Origin: Holosporales bacterium
Lineage (GTDB): Bacteria > Pseudomonadota > Alphaproteobacteria > RUG11792
DNA length: 5,905 bases
Assembly: GCA_031257415.1 (NCBI GenBank)
Contig: JAIROR010000047.1
Coordinates: 1-5,905, forward strand
Direction of reading: 5' to 3'
Below, one piece after another: positions 1 to 5,732 of the stretch. How positions within the stretch are numbered: position 1 is the stretch's first letter; each line of letters opens with the position of its first letter. The translations under genes were made by a program, and so were the position numbers. The notes beneath the pieces were generated by a model, which searched no databases, was not told where the DNA came from, and was given only the letters and a program-made list of their open reading frames with translations.

Positions 1-87
1 CGCTTCCTCTTGTTTCTGTTCCAGCGCTTCCTCTTGTTTCTGTTCCAGCACTTCCTCTTGTTTCTGTTCCAGCACTTCCTCTTGTAT
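1..87 (-). repeat. 24-bp in-frame tandem repeat encoding an octapeptide
   Basis: Three full 24-bp units (1-24, 25-48, 49-72) and the first part of a fourth (73-87) lie head to tail. Units 1 and 2 are identical; unit 3 differs by one base that changes Ala to Val. The array starts inside the secreted-protein gene and continues beyond the left edge, so the copy number is unknown. Such identity between units implies recent slippage or unequal recombination. Confidence 0.9.
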
Positions 88-507
88 TGAAAAAAGAGGA
101 GGAAAAGGCAAGAGGATACTAGTGAGCTCATAGTTTAGAACACTAGCCGCGGTTAGTTGTGGAGAAGAAGCCGCTATTTCTTGTGAAGAAAATAAAAGGC
201 CTGTGGAAGGAGAGTATTTCGGAGCTCCAAATGCGGATTGCGAATCCATCGCAAGCTTTTGAACGTTAGTTAGGCAACACCTCTTGAGATGGTTGATACA
301 GTTATAAATCTCAAACCTATCAGTATTTATGCGTTTTTTTATCTCTTTTTTTTCCAATTTCACCCAATTTTGTATGATTTTATTATTTTGTACTTCGCTT
401 TGCACCCACTCCTCTTCTTGCGTTCTTGGAGCCGAGAACGACCCCATGCAATATGCCCCAGAAGCACATGAACATGCCAAAACAACTGACAACACCAACT
501 TTTTCAT
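1..507 (-). CDS. Secreted protein with Glu/Gln-rich octapeptide repeats, 5' part only
   Basis: An uninterrupted minus-strand frame of 169 codons runs off the left edge, so the C terminus is missing. I do not recognise the family. Residues 1-18 form a typical Sec signal peptide: MKK, then a hydrophobic core (LVLSVVLA), then Ser-Gly-Ala before a likely cleavage after residue 18. C12 is not in a convincing lipobox. Residues 30-70 are charged (EEEW, KLEKKEIKKR) and probably helical, and residues 90-140 are Ser/Pro/Ala-rich. From about residue 142 an 8-residue unit, LEQKQEEA or LEQKQEEV, repeats in frame up to the window edge, predicting an acidic helical or coiled-coil tail of unknown length. The start at 507 is preceded by GGATGG at 5 nt; an in-frame ATG at 516 would add three residues but has a poorer upstream site. 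It is divergent from the MORN gene. Sec export is well supported, function unknown; a surface protein or host-directed effector is only a guess. Confidence 0.85.
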   Translation of the reverse strand, partial: MKKLVLSVVLACSCASGAYCMGSFSAPRTQEEEWVQSEVQNNKIIQNWVKLEKKEIKKRINTDRFEIYNCINHLKRCCLTNVQKLAMDSQSAFGAPKYSPSTGLLFSSQEIAASSPQLTAASVLNYELTSILLPFPPLFSIQEEVLEQKQEEVLEQKQEEALEQKQEEA

Positions 508-544
508 AACAACCATCCGAAGATAAACCGAACCTCATAATATT

Positions 545-573
545 ATGCTAGCATATTACTGAACAACTTTCAA
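545..573 (-). promoter_or_regulatory. Sigma70-type promoter of the minus-strand secreted-protein gene
   Basis: Read on the minus strand, TTGAAA (573-568, 5 of 6 consensus bases) is followed after 17 nt by TAGCAT (550-545, 4 of 6) with a TGC directly before it, an extended -10. It sits about 38 nt upstream of the start codon at 507. A perfect 12-bp palindrome, TATGCTAGCATA (544-555), overlaps the -10 and could be an operator. Assignment is by eye. Confidence 0.45.
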
Positions 574-595
574 CACATCTTTGCTATAATCATTC

Positions 596-772
596 TTATT
601 TGGGGAAATTTTGCTGATTAAAAAATCCTGCATCCTCTAGGATTGACTCCGCCACTGCAATCCATGATTTAATGTTGGCACCCCCTGTACTTGGAGATTT
701 GTTAATCGGGGGAGTAAAAACATCATAGAGTGTTTCTTTAACTTTCGCCCTGCCCTCTTTTGTTTTTATCAA
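596..772 (-). pseudogene. Protein-like reading frame without ATG, probable gene remnant
   Basis: This minus-strand frame is open for 58 codons and ends in TAA at 598-596. It has no ATG; the first possible start is TTG at 772, directly after an in-frame TAA. The predicted peptide has a natural-looking composition (for example KVKETLYDVFTPPINK, then WIAVAESILEDAGFF), unlike a random translation of AT-rich spacer. In the next frame, upstream codons read HFKAKREIIDKNK. A single frameshift in the A-rich stretch near 760-768 would join the two into one longer protein. I do not recognise a family. The most economical reading is the 3' end of a decayed gene or mobile element. Its 5' end overlaps the direct repeat that recurs beyond the MORN gene. 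It could also be chance, since no start or ribosome binding site supports translation. Confidence 0.35.
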
Positions 773-780
773 TTATTTCT
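746..780 (+). repeat. Left copy of direct repeat flanking the MORN gene
   Basis: Shares the blocks CGCCCT, GCCCTCT and a 16-base block TTTATCAATTATTTCT (one mismatch) in the same order and orientation with 2550-2584. The copies differ by a 5-base insertion in the right copy and about 5 extra T-rich bases in the left copy. The 16-base block is the strongest part. It lies about 90 bases upstream of the MORN start. Confidence 0.6.
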
Positions 781-800
781 CTTTTGGCTTTAAAATGTTG

Positions 801-829
801 TTGCAGTAACACTTTTATTATGGTAATAT
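801..829 (+). promoter_or_regulatory. Candidate promoter of the MORN gene
   Basis: TTGCAG (801-806) and TAATAT (824-829) are 17 nt apart, 40 nt before the start codon. The -35 matches only in TTG and the -10 in 4 of 6 positions. TATTAT at 816-821 is a better -10 but lacks a spaced -35. Weak, by eye only. Confidence 0.25.
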
Positions 830-857
830 TCACGTCAGTAGGTTGGCTGTTTTTGGT

Positions 858-862
858 AGGAG
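858..862 (+). promoter_or_regulatory. Shine-Dalgarno of the MORN gene
   Basis: AGGAG lies 6 nt before the ATG at 869. This is the strongest ribosome binding site in the window and settles the MORN start. Confidence 0.8.
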
Positions 863-868
863 AATAAA

Positions 869-2434
869 ATGGATGTGAAATTAAAATTAGGATATCTTGT
901 CACCGTAGCAATTCTTGGTGGAGCAGTGGGTGGTGCTTCAGCAAGACCGTTTGGAGATGAAGAAGAGTTTGGGAACGAAGGTAGCCAAATGGATTCAAGT
1001 ATTCTTTGCAAAGAAGTGAATGATGATGAATCTTTGGTAAATGATGATGAATCTTTGGTAAAAGATAAAGAGCATGACAGAGGTAAGGTGAAGGTATGCG
1101 AACCGGACAAACGTGGTGTCATGGCAGTGGGTGAAAGAGAGCATGGAGTTATAAAGCTTGAAAAGTATGGAGTTATAAATCTTGGAAATAGTTTATACAG
1201 AGGTGAATTGAATGGTGAAGGCGAACCGCACGGATATGGCAGACGCATAGGCGTGGGCGCGTGCAGAAATATGTATGAAGGAGAATGGAAAGATGGGAAG
1301 AAGCACGGACGTGGCAAATGCATATACACAAGCGGAGAAGAGTATGAAGGCGAATGGAAGAATGACAAACCGTGCGGACGTGGCGAATACACATACTCAG
1401 ACGGAAGCTCATATGAAGGCGAATGGAAGAATGGCCAAAAGTGCGGACATGGCAAATACATATACGCAAGCGGACAAAAGTATGAAGGCGAATGGAAGAA
1501 TGGCAGAGAGAACGGACAAGGCAAATGCACATACCGAGATGGAAGCTCATATGAAGGCGAATGGAAGGATGGCAGAGAGAACGGACAAGGCAAATGCACA
1601 TACCCAGATGGAAGCTCATATGAAGGCGAATGGAAGGATGGCAAAAGGCACGGATATGGCAAACACATATACGTGAGCGGAAGAAGCTATGAGGGCGAAT
1701 GGAAGAATGGTTGCCCAGATAGCAGCGCATATAAAGGCAAATCGAGTGAATATTGCAAACGCACATACCCAGATGGAAGCTCATATGAAGGCGAATGTAG
1801 AGGGTGCAACCCGCACGGACAAGGCAAATGCACATACCCAGATGGAAGCTCATATGAAGGCGAATATATGAATGGAATGCTACACGGACGTGGCAAAAGC
1901 ATAGACGCGAACGGAAATGTGTATGAAGGCGAATATAAGAATGACAAAAAGCACGGATATGGCAAATACACGAATAAAGAAGGAACCTTCGTGTATGAAG
2001 GCGAATGGGTAAACGAAAAAATGGCGTGTGGAAAATGCAAATGCACATACCCAGACGGAAGCAGATATGAAGGTGAGTGTAAGGAAGGTAAACCGTATGG
2101 ACGAGGCAAATTCATAGACGAGAAAGGATATGTATATGACGGAGAATGGAACGACCGTATAGGAGATGGCAATTGCTCAGTCACGGCTCCCGATGGAAAG
2201 GTAGTCAAGTGTGTATGGAAAAATGGTAAACTTTGCAAGAGAAATATTCTGCTGGAGGCACTACCCACTGTGGGCAAGATTTTATGCAGGACCTGTGGAG
2301 GTGCAGCTCTGACAGCAGGGTGGATAGCTGTTTGTGTTGTGGCTCCTACGTTTATTATTACTCTTCCTATCTATCTTCATTGTATGTTTATGGTTACGGG
2401 CTTGTACGAAAGGATGTTCCCAGGCGTGTACTAA
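869..2434 (+). CDS. Exported MORN-repeat protein with hydrophobic C terminus
   Basis: 521 residues. Residues 1-25 are a Sec signal peptide (charged start, hydrophobic core, Ala-Ser-Ala before a likely cleavage after 25). Residues 26-108 are acidic and low in complexity, with two short internal duplications. MORN repeats of the form YEGEWKDGKxHGxGK follow from about residue 110: a degenerate one, then units starting at Tyr 136, 159, 182, 205, 228, 251, 274, 306, 329, 352, 376, 400 and 423, mostly 23 residues apart, then a worn one at about 446. Residues 477-510 are hydrophobic, enough for one or two membrane segments. MORN repeats form elongated beta-hairpin stacks and in eukaryotes and some bacteria bind proteins or lipids; no enzymatic domain is visible. 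Cysteines are frequent, several at the same repeat position. It is divergent from another exported-protein gene and convergent with murJ. A surface or host-interaction role is inference; the substrate or partner is unknown. Confidence 0.95.
   Translation: MDVKLKLGYLVTVAILGGAVGGASARPFGDEEEFGNEGSQMDSSILCKEVNDDESLVNDDESLVKDKEHDRGKVKVCEPDKRGVMAVGEREHGVIKLEKYGVINLGNSLYRGELNGEGEPHGYGRRIGVGACRNMYEGEWKDGKKHGRGKCIYTSGEEYEGEWKNDKPCGRGEYTYSDGSSYEGEWKNGQKCGHGKYIYASGQKYEGEWKNGRENGQGKCTYRDGSSYEGEWKDGRENGQGKCTYPDGSSYEGEWKDGKRHGYGKHIYVSGRSYEGEWKNGCPDSSAYKGKSSEYCKRTYPDGSSYEGECRGCNPHGQGKCTYPDGSSYEGEYMNGMLHGRGKSIDANGNVYEGEYKNDKKHGYGKYTNKEGTFVYEGEWVNEKMACGKCKCTYPDGSRYEGECKEGKPYGRGKFIDEKGYVYDGEWNDRIGDGNCSVTAPDGKVVKCVWKNGKLCKRNILLEALPTVGKILCRTCGGAALTAGWIAVCVVAPTFIITLPIYLHCMFMVTGLYERMFPGVY
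1019..1060 (+). repeat. 21-bp perfect tandem duplication in the MORN gene leader region
   Basis: Two identical 21-base units (1019-1039 and 1040-1060) encode NDDESLV twice. It lies in the acidic linker just after the signal peptide and keeps the frame. A second, diverged 8-codon duplication follows at residues 91-106 (EHGVIKL and KYGVINL). Confidence 0.9.
1184..2215 (+). repeat. MORN repeat array, 69-bp period
   Basis: The coding array has a 69-base period at DNA level. The units at 1481-1549 and 1550-1618 differ at only two positions. An identical 35-base segment recurs at 1596-1630, 1761-1795 and 1830-1864. The unit starting at residue 274 is 32 residues long instead of 23, and those at 352 and 376 are one residue longer than standard. 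Confidence 0.85.
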
Positions 2435-2495
2435 ATTGTATTCCGAAGGTGAACTGAAATATAGTTGATGACTCGACGGGTTATAAAATGATTTG

Positions 2496-2530
2496 AGCTA
2501 TTGAAAACTTGGTGCAAGTTTTCAATGGTT
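2496..2530 (+). terminator. Strong hairpin downstream of the MORN gene
   Basis: ATTGAAAACTTG (2500-2511) and CAAGTTTTCAAT (2515-2526) are perfect 12-base inverted repeats around a GTG loop. Four further pairs, two of them G-U, form only in plus-strand RNA. No T-tract follows, so it may act as an RNA 3'-end stabiliser or factor-dependent stop rather than a classical intrinsic terminator. Confidence 0.5.
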
Positions 2531-2538
2531 CTCGAGTA

Positions 2539-2571
2539 GCAGAGTGGCTCGCCCTACTCTGCCCTCTCTTT
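2539..2571 (+). terminator. Probable intrinsic terminator of the MORN transcript
   Basis: GCAGAGT (2539-2545) and ACTCTGC (2556-2562) pair perfectly, extended in plus-strand RNA by G-U and G-C to a 9-pair stem. A pyrimidine run, CCTCTCTTT, follows at 2563-2571. The reverse strand has no T-run after the stem, so the plus direction is favoured. The T-tract is imperfect. Confidence 0.45.
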
Positions 2572-2584
2572 ATCAATTACTTCT
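2550..2584 (+). repeat. Right copy of direct repeat flanking the MORN gene
   Basis: Second copy of the sequence at 746-780, same orientation, abutting the murJ stop codon at 2585. The extra five bases ACTCT in this copy form part of the terminator stem. On the minus strand it reads EVIDKERAE before a stop, similar to EIIDKNK at the left copy. Confidence 0.6.
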
Positions 2585-4150
2585 TTAAGAACGTGTACGT
2601 AACCGAAGCAACACTACTATCATTTTCTTTGCAATCCCCCTGCTCCACTTGTCTTTAAAAATAAGCAAAGCGATGAAATAAGTTATTATTCCTAGCAATA
2701 TCCCGAAAATTAAAAAGAGGATTTCGTTGTGGATAAACCGTTTGGTTATATTAACAACAAATAGCATCGTAATTGATGAAACAGTAATCTTAGCCAAACT
2801 CATAAACGTCTTCATATCAAACAGAAACCACTCTTTAGTTTTTTTATACATTACATAGGCATTAATAACTCCGGCAATTGATGTACTCACAGAAAGCCCA
2901 ATTATTCCAAGTGATCTTATTAACATCGCATTTAAGATAATATTGCTGATAACTGATATGACTGCCGCCAAAACGGGAGTTTTCGAATCTTTTTGCGCAA
3001 ATAAAACACTTGCAAATATTTTGGCAAGAACATATGCAGGAACTCCAATTGCGAATATCTGAATAATTACCGATGTTTGATATACGGAACTTTCGGTAAA
3101 TTTTCCATGGCCATACAAAACATCTACTATTGGATATGCTATTGCCATAAGACCTACCGTTGATGGTATGGCCATCCTGAGAGTAAATATCACCATTTCT
3201 TCTTGAATCTTTTTCACTTTGCCTCGATCATGATTCTTTGACGAGAAAATTGATGATATTTCAGGAAGGATTACTGTCGCCATTGAAATGCCAAACAGAG
3301 CGAGCGGGAATTGTATAAAGCGGTCTGCGAAGTATATGAGCGATACCGTTCCCTCTCCTAGGAATGAACCAAAGAATGTATCAACAAAAACGTTTAACTG
3401 GGAAACGCCAGCTCCAGCTATCACGGGTGTTAGCTTCTTTAAAAATTCTTTTGTTCTTTTGGAGATACGCGGTTTTAATCCAGAAAATCTGAGCTTGGTG
3501 AGAGCCGGAGTTCTAATGCCCATCGATTTAACGCAAGCATGTAAAAAGATCAGTTGGATAATGGAGGCACTCAAAACACCAATAGATATCCCATAGCCTG
3601 GAGAAATTGTATTGTTGCCTACAATTATTGATAATATCAGAATAATATTAACAAGAATAGGAGAAAGAGAGAAAGGCAAAAATTTATTGCGAGCCATCAT
3701 TATTCCAGTATATATAGTTGACAATCCTACAAACGCAACATTCGGAAATACTATTTTCGTGAAATTAACGGCAAGATGAAACTTTTCAGGATCTTTCAAA
3801 AAACCTGGAGCCATGATTGCAACGAATTCTTCGACGAAGATGAATACAAATATTGTGAGAAAAAGCATCGCATAAAATAATATCGTAAAGATATGGGAAG
3901 AAAAAATAAAAGCAAATTTTTCTTTTTTGCCAATTGTAAAATCTATATAATACGGAATAAACAGGGACTGGAAACCTCCTTCAGCAAAACATTTCCTGAA
4001 AAAGCTCGGGAATTTGAAAGCTATCAGGAAGGCGTCCATTTCAGCGCCAGCCCCGAGAAAGTGAGAAAGAACGGCCTCACGAAATATTCCAAGGACCCTG
4101 CTGATCACAGTTAAAAAACTTACCGCAAAAAATCTCCTGGCTATGGACAC
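2585..4150 (-). CDS. murJ: Lipid II flippase MurJ (MviN)
   Basis: MurJ is the MOP-superfamily inner-membrane protein that flips lipid II to the periplasmic face for peptidoglycan synthesis. The 521 residues compare with 511 in E. coli. The N-terminal signature (SRVLGIFREA, then GAGAEMDAF, then FFRKCFAEGGF) carries R18, R24, D39, R52 and E57 at the same numbers as E. coli MurJ. The central ADR motif has D276 and R277, matching E. coli D269 and R270. Hydrophobic segments throughout fit the 14-helix fold. All key cavity arginines are present, so it looks functional. The start is GTG at 4150: an in-frame TGA lies five codons upstream, and this start aligns exactly with E. coli. No strong Shine-Dalgarno is seen. 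The gene follows clpX after 117 nt and ends against the direct repeat flanking the MORN gene. An intact murJ implies lipid II synthesis, and so some peptidoglycan, is retained. Confidence 0.97.
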   Translation of the reverse strand: MSIARRFFAVSFLTVISRVLGIFREAVLSHFLGAGAEMDAFLIAFKFPSFFRKCFAEGGFQSLFIPYYIDFTIGKKEKFAFIFSSHIFTILFYAMLFLTIFVFIFVEEFVAIMAPGFLKDPEKFHLAVNFTKIVFPNVAFVGLSTIYTGIMMARNKFLPFSLSPILVNIILILSIIVGNNTISPGYGISIGVLSASIIQLIFLHACVKSMGIRTPALTKLRFSGLKPRISKRTKEFLKKLTPVIAGAGVSQLNVFVDTFFGSFLGEGTVSLIYFADRFIQFPLALFGISMATVILPEISSIFSSKNHDRGKVKKIQEEMVIFTLRMAIPSTVGLMAIAYPIVDVLYGHGKFTESSVYQTSVIIQIFAIGVPAYVLAKIFASVLFAQKDSKTPVLAAVISVISNIILNAMLIRSLGIIGLSVSTSIAGVINAYVMYKKTKEWFLFDMKTFMSLAKITVSSITMLFVVNITKRFIHNEILFLIFGILLGIITYFIALLIFKDKWSRGIAKKMIVVLLRLRTRS

Positions 4151-4188
4151 TTCAGTTTCGTTTGATCATTGAGACGCCTACCACGTGT

Positions 4189-4194
4189 ATTATA
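4189..4194 (-). promoter_or_regulatory. Candidate -10 box of a murJ promoter
   Basis: The minus strand carries a perfect TATAAT (4194-4189) in the clpX-murJ gap, about 38 nt before the GTG start, suggesting transcription independent of clpX. No good -35 is present at 16-18 nt. No terminator hairpin was found after clpX, so read-through from clpX is also possible. Confidence 0.4.
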
Positions 4195-4267
4195 TTTCAG
4201 TGCAGCCACAAAAGACACATCTCATAGGATCATTTGTTTTTTTGAAATAGTGCTTCGTTAAGAACAT

Positions 4268-5527
4268 TCAAATAGCAATACCATTGCAGCTCTCCGAAAT
4301 AATAATCGGGGTGCTCTTGTTCAGGACAGTGGATTCGTTTATTATGACCTCTTTGGCTTTTTCATCCTCAGGAATATAGAACATCGTATCGAGGAGCAGA
4401 TTTTCCATGATTGCTCTCAGGCCGCGAGCTCCAGTTTTTTTTTCAATTGCCTGCCGGACTATTTGTCGCAAAGCGGCATCTTCGATAGTAAGTTTCACAC
4501 TGTTCATATCAAATAGACTGCTATATTGCTTAATAATAGCGTCCTTCGGTTCAGTTAAAACTCTTATCAAATCGTTTTCTTCAAGATCACTCAGAGTGGC
4601 GATGACCGGGAGCCTGCCAACGAACTCTGGAATTAATCCATATTTCAGCAAGTCTTCCGTCTGGACGTCCTTGAACAGATCTCCAGCTTTCTTTTCGGCG
4701 TCTTTGGCGACGTCTGCTTCGAACCCTATTCCCGTCTTGTTGCCTCTGGCGGCTATTATCTTTTCGAGGCCGCAGAAGGCCCCGCTGCATATGAATAATA
4801 TATTAGTCGTATCTATGTGCAAAAAATCTTGCTGCGGGTGCTTCCTTCCACCTTGCGGGGGAACGAAAGCAGTTGTCCCTTCGATGATCTTCAGCAAAGC
4901 TTGCTGAACCCCCTCTCCGGAAACATCCCTCGTTATTGACGGATTCTCAGATTTTCGCGTTATCTTGTCTACTTCGTCTATATAAATTATTCCTTTTTGG
5001 GCTCTCTCAACATCATAGTCAGCCGCCTGAAAAAGCTTCAGAATGATATTTTCAACGTCTTCACCGACATATCCGGCTTCTGTCAAGGAGGTGGCGTCAG
5101 CTATCGTAAACGGAACATCTATGATTTTGGCGAGAGTTCTCGCAAGCAGAGTCTTGCCAGTTCCAGTTGGCCCTATGAGCAAGACGTTCGATTTCGTTAT
5201 TTCGACATCTGGATATTCCTTCGACTTGCAATTCAATCTCTTATAGTGATTATAGACGGCAACTGACAAGATTTTTTTCGCCCTATCCTGCCCTACTACA
5301 TGATCATCCAGTCTTTTGCATATCTGCGCGGGCGAAAGAAAGTCTCCGTCTCCACTCGCAGACTTATCTATCTTTTCCCTCTGAACTACATCGTGGCAAA
5401 GCTCCACACACTCATTACATATAAAAGCAGTTGAACCAGCTATTAACTTTTGAACTTCACTTTGCGACTTTCCGCAAAAGGAACAATACAAAATCCCTCC
5501 CTTGCCTTTTTCTGAATTATTGGCCAT
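4268..5527 (-). CDS. clpX: ATP-dependent Clp protease ATP-binding subunit ClpX
   Basis: ClpX is the cytoplasmic AAA+ hexamer that unfolds tagged proteins and feeds them to ClpP. All hallmarks are present over 419 residues, the usual length. The N-terminal zinc finger uses C15, C18, C37 and C40. Walker A is GPTGTGKT (119-126), pore loop 1 is GYVG (152-155), and Walker B is IIYIDE (180-185). The RKH pore loop is at 228-230 and the ClpP-docking IGF loop at 267-269. The arginine finger is R305 in EFVGR and sensor 2 is R368 in GAR. The start at 5527 directly precedes [10 protein letters not shown]; an in-frame TAG four codons upstream excludes a longer protein. No Shine-Dalgarno is well spaced: GAGGA lies 16 nt away, inside a short upstream frame. 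In many alphaproteobacteria clpP sits directly upstream of clpX; none is visible here, though the intact IGF loop implies a ClpP partner elsewhere. Confidence 0.98.
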   Translation of the reverse strand: MANNSEKGKGGILYCSFCGKSQSEVQKLIAGSTAFICNECVELCHDVVQREKIDKSASGDGDFLSPAQICKRLDDHVVGQDRAKKILSVAVYNHYKRLNCKSKEYPDVEITKSNVLLIGPTGTGKTLLARTLAKIIDVPFTIADATSLTEAGYVGEDVENIILKLFQAADYDVERAQKGIIYIDEVDKITRKSENPSITRDVSGEGVQQALLKIIEGTTAFVPPQGGRKHPQQDFLHIDTTNILFICSGAFCGLEKIIAARGNKTGIGFEADVAKDAEKKAGDLFKDVQTEDLLKYGLIPEFVGRLPVIATLSDLEENDLIRVLTEPKDAIIKQYSSLFDMNSVKLTIEDAALRQIVRQAIEKKTGARGLRAIMENLLLDTMFYIPEDEKAKEVIINESTVLNKSTPIIISESCNGIAI

Positions 5528-5532
5528 ATTAC

Positions 5533-5595
5533 TTAGATTCTATCCTCGAAAAATACATCTGTAACACGTATTAACGCCTCTCCTACACTATTCAT
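5533..5595 (-). CDS. Short upstream reading frame before clpX, possible leader peptide
   Basis: A 20-codon ATG frame ([20 protein letters not shown]) ends in TAA only 5 nt before the clpX ATG. Just before it, AGGAG (5611-5607) is followed after 3 nt by the tiny frame ATGCCATAA, whose stop overlaps the next start as TAATG. That layout resembles termination-reinitiation. The same frame is open further upstream to a GTG at 5646 (37 codons). It falls inside the transcript predicted from the promoter at 5668-5696. Because clpX lacks a well-placed ribosome binding site, coupling is plausible. Equally, it may be an untranslated leader; no homologue is recognised. Confidence 0.3.
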   Translation of the reverse strand: MNSVGEALIRVTDVFFEDRI

Positions 5596-5667
5596 TATGG
5601 CATAAACTCCTAAATTTTTAGTTAACCGACAGCGAAAAAAAAGCACATTTTAGGTCCCAGTCAGACC

Positions 5668-5696
5668 ATAATACATGAGATTAGTGCAGCCGGCAA
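5668..5696 (-). promoter_or_regulatory. clpX: Promoter of clpX
   Basis: On the minus strand, TTGCCG (5696-5691, 4 of 6) and TATTAT (5673-5668, 5 of 6) are spaced by exactly 17 nt. Transcription would start near 5661 and give a leader of about 134 nt. The -35 region also reads CTTGCC, so recognition by a heat-shock sigma factor is conceivable but not shown. Confidence 0.5.
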
Positions 5697-5715
5697 GTCG
5701 TTTTTGCAGTGTTGT

Positions 5716-5732
5716 GCAAGTTATATGTTTTG
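5716..5732. repeat. 17-bp direct repeat upstream of clpX, copy 1
   Basis: GCAAGTTATATGTTTTG is exactly repeated at 5748-5764. This copy lies 20 bases upstream of the proposed clpX -35. Tandem exact copies near a promoter suggest binding sites for a regulator, but other origins are possible. Confidence 0.6.

Larger units (their letters stand above)
508..868. other. Divergent intergenic region
   Basis: These 361 bases separate the divergent secreted-protein and MORN genes. They hold the promoter of the minus-strand gene (545-573), a candidate MORN promoter (801-829), the remnant frame (596-772) and one copy of the flanking direct repeat (746-780). No RNA gene or terminator was recognised. A TGCTATAAT box on the plus strand (582-590) has no convincing -35. 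Confidence 0.6.

Noticed and set aside
1..87. Regular short repeats as a CRISPR array
   Set aside because: The 24-bp units are contiguous without spacers and keep a protein frame.
289..526. Two plus-strand ORFs of 60-65 codons
   Set aside because: They lie opposite the well-supported minus-strand secreted-protein gene and have no ribosome binding site or recognisable product.
582..590. TGCTATAAT, a perfect extended -10 on the plus strand
   Set aside because: No -35 at a suitable distance and no gene within 250 bases downstream in that direction; may be chance in AT-rich DNA.
621..647. Minus-strand stem AATCCT/AGGATT followed by T-run, possible terminator
   Set aside because: Only six mostly weak base pairs, and it lies within the protein-like remnant frame, so the T-run is explained by Phe codons.
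835..2277. Long antisense and alternate-frame ORFs across the MORN gene
   Set aside because: They arise because the 69-bp repeat keeps several frames free of stops. Their products are repetitive and the true frame has the Shine-Dalgarno, signal peptide and MORN motif.
3288..5266. Plus-strand ORFs opposite murJ and clpX
   Set aside because: Shadows of two strongly conserved genes; no independent start signals or recognisable products.
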